Shown: positions 19,455-28,420 of the stretch, in pieces
Position numbering within the stretch: position 1 is the stretch's first letter
Layout: the number at the start of each line of letters is the position of its first letter
DNA from: Poriferisphaera corsica
GTDB taxonomy: Bacteria > Planctomycetota > Phycisphaerae > Phycisphaerales > Phycisphaeraceae
Assembly: GCF_007747445.1 (NCBI RefSeq)
Contig: NZ_CP036425.1
Span: forward strand, 3,890,175 to 3,954,174
DNA: 64,000 bases
Reading direction: 5' to 3'
Notes under the pieces: model-generated
Databases searched by the model: none
Told to the model about the DNA's origin: nothing
The model's input: the letters and a program-made list of their open reading frames with translations, nothing else
Made by a program: the position numbers and the translations under genes

Positions 19455-21641
19455 TTATTCTGTGCTAAACAGCGACTTCATAAATGAACCTGAATCCTTC
19501 AAATCCATTCGGATGATTACATCCCTCATCAAGTCACTACTTACCACAATCTTTTTGCGTTCTTTCAGCCCATCGGTCATCGCATTCAAAAGCATCCGCT
19601 GAGCGTAATACTCAGGGGCATTTTTAAATGCCGCCAATTGTGCATCAAAGCTACGTGAAGCAGCCTGTTCTTCCAGAGCTCTGTCCCAACGATACGCACG
19701 TGCTTCTTGAAGCATCTGTGCTGCACGTCCACCAGCCCGATCCATCAGCGCTTCAATTTCAGCCTGCTTTTCCGCAAGGCCTTCATCACCACGACTCAAC
19801 TTGATCGTTTCTAATTGATCAATCGCAGCACTGATCGCAAGCGCTTTACCCTGGGTACCAGCCACCTCAGATAGCGTTTGAATCGCATCTTTCTGAGCGT
19901 TCTGAATCACGATTTGCTTATCTTGATGTGCACCATTCTGTTCATGGAATGCCTTAGCCACATCACCGTCCTGCGGCGGATGTATCGAAGCAAAACCAAC
20001 AAACACCACCTCAATACCTAACCCAACATGCCCATCCACAATGACGTCATCAACATCATCTTGAATTAGCCCTTTCAGTTCATTCGCCCCAAATGCACGC
20101 CCCTCACCCACAAGCATGTCAATATCTTTACCTGCGATATAATCGCTCAATCGCTCCACAGCCAACGCCTTCAGCATCTTGTCGGGACGTTCAACCGTCG
20201 AAACAAACTGTTCCAGATTCTTAATCCGGTAATCCACCACCATCTCGATCCCAACCAATTCACCCGCCACTGAAGACCCGTGAGCTTCATGGAAACCTGG
20301 ATCTTCATTTTTATCTTCATTGGTCTTCGGTGCGATGACCATATAATCCTCAGCACCTCGAGCATGTGCATTCGTCCAAAGCACCTCTGGCGTATGATCA
20401 AATCGATAAATAGCCAATCGATTCGCCATCTCTCGGTTAATATCTTCGAGCATCACCTTGATCGGATCGCGGCGGCTCGCTTGCTTACGCTCTGTATCTG
20501 ATGACCCCACCACTATCCGTTGGATACGATCAACGTCATATTTCTCACTCGTACCAATCGGCCAAGGCATCTTAAAATGGAAGCCCGGCCCTTCAATACG
20601 ATCAATCTTCCCATACGACATGATCACTGCCTGCTGCTGCGGCTCAACAATCGTCAAGCTCGACAACAACACCAGCAATATCAAACCGATCACAACCAGC
20701 TTAGGCATCGATTTGTTCAACAGCTCCATAAACCAGCTGCGTGAAATCTCAAAACCAAACTGATAATTCAGCGTTTCACCAATAATCTTGCTGATCGATT
20801 CAGGACGTGTCAGCCAACCCAAAACGCGTGAATCAAACGCCGGCCTCACAACCTCATTCGTTCGGCGAGGACGATACATTCCAAACACATACGAAAGCAC
20901 AATCTCAAGACCTAGTAGCACCATAATCGCCGGAACTATCAGCGATAATGCAACAAAGCCCATCTTATGCTCTGGATTCACCAGCACCGGGATCGTACCC
21001 GCAAACAACATCAACAACACAACCGCCACATTGCCGATCATGTATGACGCACCACCTCGTAGCGGCTGCCACTCCTTAACCTTCGTCATACCCGCCACAT
21101 AGCGCGCCGTCAGGAACCCTAAGAATGCGATCGCACCCAAAAGGAACAGAAGCACCAATGGATTTGCATTCGGACTAATCGAGGCCGCAACCAGATCTTT
21201 CCAATTAGCTGCCTCCCCATCAATCCGCTCAACCATCCCGTTGGCTTTATACAACAAGAACCCGCCCAACGTGAGCAGGTACAATGACAATGCAAGGCTA
21301 ACACCATTCAGCCAGTACTTATACAGATTGTCCAAACGCTTACGAGCGACATGCAACTGCTGCCCCGCCTCATTAAAGAGGGCCGCAGCTTCCGCATCCA
21401 CCTCAGCCAATTGCTCAGCTTCTAATGCTTCAACGCGCTCTTGCTTATGTGCGTTAAATAACGCCCACAAGATGAACCATACCGGCACACCGCCTAGGAA
21501 GTACCAGATCGTCGCGTCAATCGCAGCTGATCCGTAAATCAGGCCAATGATCACCACAACCATCGCTAGGAAGATCTGAGCGATCATTCCAAACATGGCC
21601 GCATTCGCAGCACGCTTGTAAGTCTGCTGGTCGTTGCTCAT
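19455..21641 (-). CDS. Large polytopic SPFH protein (7 TM plus band-7 domain), 728 aa
   Basis: An unusual band-7 protein. About 330 residues with seven predicted membrane helices (roughly 15-36, 43-62, 111-132, 161-182, 200-221, 228-254, 313-333) and a coiled coil (66-105) precede the SPFH domain, which starts at EPQQQAVIMSYGKI and contains GPGFHFKMPWPIG. The region 520-690 is Ala/Glu-rich coiled coil. Normal HflK/HflC proteins have one membrane helix. It is the first gene of the leftward cluster, 96 nt before the HflC-like gene. The extra helices may enlarge a membrane microdomain. Confidence 0.82.
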   Translation of the reverse strand: MSNDQQTYKRAANAAMFGMIAQIFLAMVVVIIGLIYGSAAIDATIWYFLGGVPVWFILWALFNAHKQERVEALEAEQLAEVDAEAAALFNEAGQQLHVARKRLDNLYKYWLNGVSLALSLYLLTLGGFLLYKANGMVERIDGEAANWKDLVAASISPNANPLVLLFLLGAIAFLGFLTARYVAGMTKVKEWQPLRGGASYMIGNVAVVLLMLFAGTIPVLVNPEHKMGFVALSLIVPAIMVLLGLEIVLSYVFGMYRPRRTNEVVRPAFDSRVLGWLTRPESISKIIGETLNYQFGFEISRSWFMELLNKSMPKLVVIGLILLVLLSSLTIVEPQQQAVIMSYGKIDRIEGPGFHFKMPWPIGTSEKYDVDRIQRIVVGSSDTERKQASRRDPIKVMLEDINREMANRLAIYRFDHTPEVLWTNAHARGAEDYMVIAPKTNEDKNEDPGFHEAHGSSVAGELVGIEMVVDYRIKNLEQFVSTVERPDKMLKALAVERLSDYIAGKDIDMLVGEGRAFGANELKGLIQDDVDDVIVDGHVGLGIEVVFVGFASIHPPQDGDVAKAFHEQNGAHQDKQIVIQNAQKDAIQTLSEVAGTQGKALAISAAIDQLETIKLSRGDEGLAEKQAEIEALMDRAGGRAAQMLQEARAYRWDRALEEQAASRSFDAQLAAFKNAPEYYAQRMLLNAMTDGLKERKKIVVSSDLMRDVIIRMDLKDSGSFMKSLFSTE

Positions 21642-22101
21642 CCGTATTCAAATCCTCATTACGTAAACGGTTACGCTGAATAAGCTAATCGTTATCTGTC
21701 TCGTTTGTGTGTCGGCTTCGACATGATTCCTTCAGCCTCAGATGACACTTCCTGCCTGTCTTAACCGCATTCCCCGCCCTCTAAACCACGGTTACCTCTT
21801 ATATACTCATGACAAGCCGCTTAGGATCACAGATTTTTCAAAAAAAACACACTCTTTCAAACTCACTCGCACGGAAATTCGTATCATGGTACAACTTAAC
21901 GCCTTATCGTGCTGAGTTTATGCACGTTAGACACATTAGTAACAGGTCCGTCTCTCTCAAATCAATCTTCTAAGTCGGTTTTTTATAACGAGTTACAAAT
22001 CGCAACTCCCTTAATAGCCGTACTTGCCTCATCCCCACATACGATCTGTTCTAAGGATCCGACATTATCACGATTTCTGAACATAAGTCGAGCGAACCAA
22101 T
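21642..22101. other. Divergent intergenic region, 460 bp
   Basis: Separates the leftward SPFH/ABC cluster from a rightward ABC permease, so it should carry both promoters. It is AT-richer than the flanking genes. I could not identify a clear operator, terminator or small gene. Confidence 0.5.
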
Positions 22102-23178
22102 ATGTTTGGCCAACTTCTCACTATTACACGTAATACTTTCACCGAGTCCATCAGGCAGCCCATCTTCGCTGTCCTCATCCTGGTCGGTATCCTCGGCCTC
22201 TGGCTCAATCTCAACCTCGCCGCATATACCATGGATCAAGACTCCAAAATGATGATCGACATGGGGCTCTCCACCGTCGCCATCATCTCACTACTCGCTG
22301 CCGCTTTCACAGCAACCGGCGTCCTCTCCTCTGAAATCGAGAAAAAAACCGTCCTCACAGTGGTCTCAAAACCCATCTCACGCCCCACCTTCGTCGTCGG
22401 TAAATTCCTCGGCGTTGCTGGCGCCATCCTCCTCGCCTACTACATTCTCTCACTCGTCTTCCTCCTCACCGCCCGACACGGCGTCATGCAGACCGCATCC
22501 CACCGCATCGACTGGCCCGTCGTCGTTTTCGGCCTTGGCGGCGCTTTCATCGCCATCGCCTTCGCCGCTTTCACAAACTACAACTTCCGCTGGGTCTTTA
22601 CCTCAACCGTCACATGGGCGCTCGCCATCACCGAAACTATCGCCTTTCTCCTCATCCTCTTCATTGGCAAAAAATGGGCCATCCAAACCCCATACCACGA
22701 CCTTTTCAGCCTTGATCCCAAAGCCCCCCAGCTCATGCAAGTCATAACAGGCACCGGCCTTATATCATTTGCCATCCTCATCATCACCGCCATCGCCGTG
22801 GCTGCATCAACCCGCCTCGGCCAGGTCATGACCATCCTCCTCTCCTTCGGCTTCTTCGCCCTAGGCCTCATCTCCAACTCACTCAACCAACTCACCAATC
22901 AGCGGCTCGAAATCTCACCACACATCGGATTCTTTGAATCTTTCTCACACATCTTCGCTGCCGACGCCCCCTTCTACACCAAACTCATCTACGCTGCCGC
23001 TAAAAGCATCTATCTCATCACCCCCAACATGCAATTGCTCTGGCCCGGCGACGCACTCCTTCAGGACAAACCTTTTACGCTCATCGCCTTCATGACGCCC
23101 GCCATCTACGGCATCCTCTTCACCGCAGCCATCCTCGCCATCGCTGTCGCGCTCTTCCAAAAACGCGAAGTTGGCTAA
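22102..23178 (+). CDS. ABC-2 type permease, 358 aa
   Basis: Membrane subunit of an ABC exporter, with about six hydrophobic segments (roughly 18-40, 55-78, 107-130, 142-160, 175-196, 235-260, plus a C-terminal one at 330-350). EIEKKTVLTVVSKPISRPTFVVGKF is the typical amphipathic coupling segment of the NosY/GldF-like group. No ATPase gene follows it, so it may use the ATPase encoded divergently at 15547-16752; this is an inference. Two hairpins and the first copy of the hairpin repeat follow. Confidence 0.85.
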   Translation: MFGQLLTITRNTFTESIRQPIFAVLILVGILGLWLNLNLAAYTMDQDSKMMIDMGLSTVAIISLLAAAFTATGVLSSEIEKKTVLTVVSKPISRPTFVVGKFLGVAGAILLAYYILSLVFLLTARHGVMQTASHRIDWPVVVFGLGGAFIAIAFAAFTNYNFRWVFTSTVTWALAITETIAFLLILFIGKKWAIQTPYHDLFSLDPKAPQLMQVITGTGLISFAILIITAIAVAASTRLGQVMTILLSFGFFALGLISNSLNQLTNQRLEISPHIGFFESFSHIFAADAPFYTKLIYAAAKSIYLITPNMQLLWPGDALLQDKPFTLIAFMTPAIYGILFTAAILAIAVALFQKREVG

Positions 23179-23186
23179 CCCCCCCC

Positions 23187-23205
23187 GGAAGTGCAAACCA
23201 CTTCC
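23187..23205 (+). other. Short hairpin after the permease stop codon
   Basis: GGAAGTG and CACTTCC form a 7-bp stem with a 5-nt loop behind a C tract, 9 nt after the stop. A near-copy (C tract plus GGAAGC/GCTTCC) follows leuC at 30787-30805. There is no T run; it may protect mRNA 3' ends. Confidence 0.4.
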
Positions 23206-23229
23206 ATCCGACATACAGAAATCCAATCA

Positions 23230-23260
23230 AACCTCACGCACAACGTGGGGTTATCTTTTT
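23230..23260 (+). terminator. Rho-independent terminator of the permease gene
   Basis: A 9-bp stem with one G-U pair (AACCTCACG with CGTGGGGTT), a 5-nt loop and then ATCTTTTT. Confidence 0.8.
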
Positions 23261-23287
23261 ATATAATCACACGTCACCACGACCTTT

Positions 23288-23316
23288 CAAGCCCGCCACC
23301 GCTGGTGGCGGGGTGT
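23288..23316 (+). repeat. Hairpin repeat copy R1
   Basis: A 29-bp unit with 9-bp arms CCCGCCACC / GGTGGCGGG around GCT, led by CAAG and followed by TGTTCTACAACCC. It lies between convergent genes and is one of six same-orientation copies. Confidence 0.85.
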
Positions 23317-23355
23317 TCTACAACCCATCACAAATCCGCCCCCCCTTCCACCCAC

Positions 23356-23383
23356 AAAAAAAACCGGTCACTTCCGTAACCGG
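23356..23383 (-). terminator. Rho-independent terminator of the receiver-like gene
   Basis: Leftward transcript: an 8-bp stem with one G-U pair closed by a GGAA (GNRA) tetraloop, followed by eight U (A at 23356-23363). It lies 27 nt beyond the stop codon at 23410. Confidence 0.85.
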
Positions 23384-23409
23384 CTGTTCATTTCGTTAAT
23401 TTTTATCAA

Positions 23410-24570
23410 TCAATCATCTTCACCCTCAATCTCACCAAACCCAAAATCAATCCCCCAATCTTCTTGATCATCATCTTCACCGCCCCAATCTTCAACTTCA
23501 GGCGTAAACCGATGATGAACACGAATCACGCGTGATAGCGCTTCCGCCAACAGCGGCCCCACTGCCCCACTCATTTCAACACCACCATCTTCAAACGGCT
23601 CATTACAATCTCTAAACAACACCATCACCGCCAATGTTTCACCACCATGACGGCACGCCACCGCAACAACATGACTATCCGCCAAATAAGCCGCATCGTC
23701 ACCAATCCAATACTTCAGTGTTTCATTATCTGTCACATGCAACAGATCTTCACGTGCCGCAACTTTCGGCGCCACCACATCCGCCAAGTGCTGCAACAAC
23801 ATATCCGCACTATCCGCAGCACAATCATAATTCACATACCCACCCAAACTATATTCATCCATCGCACTCGGCAAGAAGATCGCCGCATTCGTCGGCCCAA
23901 CCTTCTCGATCATGTGCTCTAATGTCGTCCGTAACAAATTCTCTAAATCAAGCTCTTCACGTATCAGCGCACTGTACTCACTCGTCTGCACAACCTGCTG
24001 CATCTGACAAGCTAATTCCTGATACGCCATCACCAAATCATTGCACAACACATCGACCTGCTGCGATACATCCTGCCTTGCTTGATTCAATTTCTTACAC
24101 AACCTTTTCAACCGATCCACTCGCCCTACATGATCATCATGCTTCAAGTGCTTCGCCACCATCCCATTCAAGCATCGCGTGACATCCCCAGTATCCACCG
24201 GCCTCTTCACAAAATCACAAACGCCGATCCGCATCCCCACAATCACCTCATCAGCATTCGGCTCATCACCCACCACCGAAGCATAAACATCCCCCTTACC
24301 CTGACTCAACTCTTCAACAAAATCCAGCCCATATCCATCGGGCAAACTCATCTCAACCATCACCATATCAAAACGCTCGCCCAACACGCATCCGCGCGCC
24401 TCAGCCAACGTCTTCACATGCTTCACATTGAGTTCAACTCGGCGATCCTGATACTCCCTCACCGACTTCAACACATCGTCCCCAGGATCCACGACCAGCA
24501 GACTTACCGCCTTCTTCGCTTCACCTAATCTCTTATTCCGGCTTTTCGCCGTCTTAGCCTGATGACTCAC
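23410..24570 (-). CDS. Pseudo-receiver protein with coiled coil and GAF-like domain
   Basis: Residues 21-140 follow the CheY/receiver fold (SLLVVD...FDMVMVEMSLPDGYG...DFVKRP). Glu73 occupies the phosphoacceptor position and the acidic pocket is reduced (D28-P29), while the Lys of the KP motif (K122) is kept. It is probably not phosphorylated normally and may be locked by Glu. A coiled coil (about 145-185), a GAF-like domain (about 195-345) and an acidic tail follow. GTG 24570 has AGGAG 6 nt upstream. It is the third gene of a leftward signalling cluster. Confidence 0.78.
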   Translation of the reverse strand: MSHQAKTAKSRNKRLGEAKKAVSLLVVDPGDDVLKSVREYQDRRVELNVKHVKTLAEARGCVLGERFDMVMVEMSLPDGYGLDFVEELSQGKGDVYASVVGDEPNADEVIVGMRIGVCDFVKRPVDTGDVTRCLNGMVAKHLKHDDHVGRVDRLKRLCKKLNQARQDVSQQVDVLCNDLVMAYQELACQMQQVVQTSEYSALIREELDLENLLRTTLEHMIEKVGPTNAAIFLPSAMDEYSLGGYVNYDCAADSADMLLQHLADVVAPKVAAREDLLHVTDNETLKYWIGDDAAYLADSHVVAVACRHGGETLAVMVLFRDCNEPFEDGGVEMSGAVGPLLAEALSRVIRVHHRFTPEVEDWGGEDDDQEDWGIDFGFGEIEGEDD

Positions 24571-24794
24571 AGCTTTCTCCTGCTACCGCATCCTGCGTGA
24601 ACATCTTCTATAATCGCAACCGTCTTTAAAGCTGAAAATCCATTTGATTCTCATTCTTGCCGCAACGATCACTTGGTCAACGAGGATGTTATTTCGCAAA
24701 ACGCATTAAACGATCCCATGCACTCTACCGATCCACGTGTATCCCTAAACACATGGGCCTCCTCGGCAGAGTCTCCGCTTTTCACATCGTCAAC
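24571..24794. other. Gap within the signalling cluster with a short repeat
   Basis: 224 bp between the kinase stop and the receiver-like start. It contains a ~37-base stretch (24673-24709) that resembles 60214-60251, including a shared TTATTTCGCAAAACGC. No gene is seen. Confidence 0.5.
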
Positions 24795-27185
24795 CTATGC
24801 CGCACAATCCAGCGGCAACCTCAACGTTGCAACAGTTCCTTCACCCAACGCACTTGCCAATTCCAAACAACCGTTATGACCCTCAATAAACTGCTGCGCA
24901 CGCGTTAAACCCATCCCAACCCGACGCCCCGCCGCCTTCGCGCTAAAGAACGGATCCTTCGCATGTCCCAACGTCCGATCATCCATCCCTTCACCATCAT
25001 CCTTCACCTTCACCTCAACCCATCGCCCATCATTGGTCACACCAACCCGAATCTCCACCCCATCCCCCGGCTTCGATTGCACCGCATTATGCAACAGCTC
25101 ACTCACCGCCGTCTGAATCTGATCCACATCCATACGCACACGCGGCACACCATCCTTCATCTTCAAGAAAATCGGCGTCTCACTCTGCCACTTCCCATAA
25201 TGCGACTGCACCTTCTTCACCGTACTATTCAACAGAAGCGACATATCCGCCTCCACAAACTCCGGCTCAGGTGGATCCGCAAACAAGTGCAACGCCGTAA
25301 TCAAATCACTCAACCGGTGACTCTCCATATAAATCCGCTGCGCCGCCTTCTGCTCCTTACTACCACTCGCAAGCGTCATCGAAAGCAACTGACTACGACC
25401 ACTAATCACCGCAAGCGGGTTATTCATCTCATGCGCAGCCCCTGCCGCCATCTCACCCAATCTCGCCATCGATTCTTGCTGCAACAACTTATCTTGCGCC
25501 TCAGCTAATGCACTATTAGACTCAGCAAGCTCCTCACCTAATCTTCGCGCGCCGTCATGCTGCTCAGCCGCCGCAATCGCACTACCCCAAACACTGACCA
25601 ACGTCTCCATCAACCCCCATTTTGGTAGCACACTACGATCATGCAGCAACACACCGACCGTTCCCCATCCACAACGAAGCGGGATCAATCGCACCCGTCT
25701 CAAATCTTCCGATCCAATCAAAAAATCCTGCACCCAAGGCAGCACGCCCATCATGCTCATCCCCACTGGCTCACTCAGATCTAATTCCCTCAGATCCGGC
25801 GCACCATACGGCACATCCACGCACTGTGAATCCACCACTTGCCCATCCGTCCGATATCGACTCACCAACCAACTCGTCCCACCATCATTTAAATCCTTAG
25901 ATGGCCTAACGACTGAATAGAATCCCGCCCCCAATAATTCCTTCGCATTCATCACAACACTGTCAATTACATCCTGAACCCCTTGCCCCGGCATTGCCCG
26001 GCTATGGAAACGTGACACCGCCTCCAAAATCTGACTCTGCTGCTGTGCGACTCGCCCCTTATTTTCAAGCGCATAATTCACCCGGCCTAAAGCTTGATTC
26101 GCCTTCTGGATCGACTGTAACAGCAAATCTTTCGACGGCTGATCATGTACGCCAAGCGCCTTACCCCGACGCTCTAACTGATCATGCAGTTGATCCAAAG
26201 CCCAATCCACATGCTGCCGCTTCACCCCAACCTTTTCCATCAACACTTCAACTTGCTGCTTGAAATGATAGTTCCCCGAATAACCCAGGTGCTGTTGACG
26301 TGTCAATAAATCTGCCAAACTAACCAGCCCCACCATCCGACGGTGCGGCAACTCCGGCAACGTCTCATATGGCGAACCATGCAACCAAATACAATCCTGC
26401 AATCGGTGAGGCAACCCCCACTGCTCAGCCATCCGCTTACCCGCCGTATGATGATCAATCCCCACAATCCGCCGTTCATACGACGCGATATTCCCATGAT
26501 TCATCTCCACCAACTCCACCACGCGCGCATAACTTTTCGGCAAAACATAATCCAGCGCCAACTTACCCACATCATGCAACAACCCACAAACAAACGCCTC
26601 ATCAGCGCTTAGACTCCGCTCATTCCCCGCCGCCTTCGCAATCAATTCCGCGACAACACCTACCGCCAAACTGTGCACCCAGAACCCCGCATGATCAAAG
26701 CCCGCTTCTTCACGTGACTCCTGCTCCACAGCCACCCCGCCCCCTACTTTCGCAATCACAACACCATCCGTATCATCACCACACAACACCGCCGACGCAT
26801 CACTCTCATCATGCACCGCAACCTGCCCCACATGCTTACCACCACCAACATCTTGCTTCTTCTCTTTACCTTTCTGAAAAAACTCCATCACCTTAATCGA
26901 CAACACCGCATTGCGTATCGTATTGAAACCCAAAAGAACAACCGCTTTATCAACCGTCAATATATCCTCGCGCAATCCCTTGTCCGCAGCGCGGCACAAC
27001 GACAAAACCTTCGCCGTTAGCGCCGGGTCAGCCTGCACCAATTCAATCACCTCACGCGCATGCGTCTCGTCTGATGCCGTCAACGACAGCAACCGCGTCG
27101 CAATCACCGGCAAAGTCGGCAACGAATCTATCTGCCTCAAGATCAGCTCAATCCTCTTCGGCCTGCTCACCTCTTGCGCTGTCAT
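24795..27185 (-). CDS. HDOD domain / GAF-like / histidine kinase hybrid
   Basis: A cytosolic sensor kinase of 796 residues. The HDOD domain (about 12-285) contains LLHDVGKLAL (202-211) and DHHTAG, and carries a ~60-residue polar insertion (about 104-164) absent from simple HDOD proteins. A GAF-like region (about 350-520) and a coiled coil follow. The kinase core has phosphoacceptor His585 in GAAHEMNNPL, N box ELLHNAV (~697), DDGEGM (~729) and GMGLTRAQ. I chose ATG 27185 for AGGAG 7-8 nt upstream; an in-frame TTG 27 nt earlier is unlikely. Flanked by an HTH-receiver and a pseudo-receiver, it is probably their partner. Confidence 0.88.
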   Translation of the reverse strand: MTAQEVSRPKRIELILRQIDSLPTLPVIATRLLSLTASDETHAREVIELVQADPALTAKVLSLCRAADKGLREDILTVDKAVVLLGFNTIRNAVLSIKVMEFFQKGKEKKQDVGGGKHVGQVAVHDESDASAVLCGDDTDGVVIAKVGGGVAVEQESREEAGFDHAGFWVHSLAVGVVAELIAKAAGNERSLSADEAFVCGLLHDVGKLALDYVLPKSYARVVELVEMNHGNIASYERRIVGIDHHTAGKRMAEQWGLPHRLQDCIWLHGSPYETLPELPHRRMVGLVSLADLLTRQQHLGYSGNYHFKQQVEVLMEKVGVKRQHVDWALDQLHDQLERRGKALGVHDQPSKDLLLQSIQKANQALGRVNYALENKGRVAQQQSQILEAVSRFHSRAMPGQGVQDVIDSVVMNAKELLGAGFYSVVRPSKDLNDGGTSWLVSRYRTDGQVVDSQCVDVPYGAPDLRELDLSEPVGMSMMGVLPWVQDFLIGSEDLRRVRLIPLRCGWGTVGVLLHDRSVLPKWGLMETLVSVWGSAIAAAEQHDGARRLGEELAESNSALAEAQDKLLQQESMARLGEMAAGAAHEMNNPLAVISGRSQLLSMTLASGSKEQKAAQRIYMESHRLSDLITALHLFADPPEPEFVEADMSLLLNSTVKKVQSHYGKWQSETPIFLKMKDGVPRVRMDVDQIQTAVSELLHNAVQSKPGDGVEIRVGVTNDGRWVEVKVKDDGEGMDDRTLGHAKDPFFSAKAAGRRVGMGLTRAQQFIEGHNGCLELASALGEGTVATLRLPLDCAA

Positions 27186-27363
27186 CCTCAAATCTCCTGA
27201 ACCCTCTGACAAATTCTATTCACTCAATAGATATGCGCACTTCTCGCGCGCAATCCCCTTACCTAAACTTAATCGTCACCCTCAAACCCTAACTCAAGCA
27301 CAATCCGCACAATCGCTACCTTTTATCACACTCACCAAAACCTCGCACCAACATAAACCAACG

Positions 27364-27386
27364 AAAAACCGCGACTCAAGCCGCGG
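27364..27386 (-). terminator. Probable terminator of the HTH-receiver gene
   Basis: Leftward transcript: a CCGCG/CGCGG stem with an 8-nt loop followed by U5 (A at 27364-27368). A second stem, CTTAAAAC/GTTTTAAG, lies nearer the stop at 27428-27452. Confidence 0.6.
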
Positions 27387-27478
27387 CCTCATCATCCTCC
27401 TCCGCCATGCTTAGCGAAGGATTCAATCTTAAAACACTTCGCGCGTTTTAAGCTCCCTATTCTCATTCATTCAATTCA

Positions 27479-28093
27479 TCAAGCCGCAACCGCAAGCAGC
27501 GTTTCTATTCGCTCTTGCAAGTTCTCAATATTAAACGGCTTCTTAATGAACTCATCCGCGCCCGACTGCAACAATTCATGAACCTCATCCTGGTTTACAA
27601 CACCCGACACAATAATGATCTTCATATTCACAAGATCCGGATTCTTCCTCACCGTCTCGCAAACTTTGTTCCCATTAATATCTGGCAACATGTAATCCAA
27701 AATCATCAGGTCAGGCTTAAACTGCTCCGTCATAATCCCCGCATCATAACCCGTGCTCGCCGTCTTCACTTCATAATGCTCATTACGACTCAGCACATCG
27801 ACAAACAATTCAACAATCTGTTCATCATCATCCACCACCAACAGCTTACGCTTCTGGCCACTACCTTTTTCACCAAGCGCCTCAACCGGAATCCCATTCT
27901 CCTGCATGAACTTGAGTAGCTCATCACGAGGTATCCGCCTAAATCGACTACCTGGCACGCGAAACCCATTCAAACGACCACTATCAAAACAACGGATAAT
28001 TGTCTGCTGCGAAACCTTACAGATCTCCGCTGCTTCACCCGTCGTAAATACTTGTTTTCCACTCAGATCAGTCGGTGCTTCATTAGCGCTCAT
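27479..28093 (-). CDS. Response regulator with N-terminal excisionase-like HTH
   Basis: A DNA-binding response regulator with the domain order reversed from the usual one. A MerR/excisionase-like helix-turn-helix lies at about residues 14-65 (FTTGEAAEICKVSQQTIIRCFDSG...FRVPGSRFRRI) and a complete receiver at 83-204: VDDD (87-90), phosphoacceptor Asp133 in LMILDYMLPD, Ser163 and Lys185 of KKPF. All catalytic residues are present. It is the first gene of the leftward signalling cluster, so the HDOD kinase downstream is the likely phosphodonor. DNA targets are unknown. Confidence 0.88.
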   Translation of the reverse strand: MSANEAPTDLSGKQVFTTGEAAEICKVSQQTIIRCFDSGRLNGFRVPGSRFRRIPRDELLKFMQENGIPVEALGEKGSGQKRKLLVVDDDEQIVELFVDVLSRNEHYEVKTASTGYDAGIMTEQFKPDLMILDYMLPDINGNKVCETVRKNPDLVNMKIIIVSGVVNQDEVHELLQSGADEFIKKPFNIENLQERIETLLAVAA

Positions 28094-28420
28094 GGTCTGC
28101 TCACTCTTTCTTTTCGTCTTCTTTCACCAAGACGTTTTCATCACATCGCCCGAAAATGGCTCTCCCACCCCAAACCAAATACTTAGCACGCCCTCCCTAA
28201 TTTACCTACCTTTACATCGTCCCACCCTGTTACCAACTTTACACGCATCCTGCCCACGCTTTATTTTTTCTTTCCTTAGCCTTCCATCTACAGAAAACCC
28301 AGACCCGTCTTCTCCAATTTAGTTCATCAGCTAACATCCCCAGACAATCCTCTACAACGTCAACCATAGACTCACCAGTACGCCCGACATCCCATTCCTG
28401 AACAATTTCCTTCTGACTTC

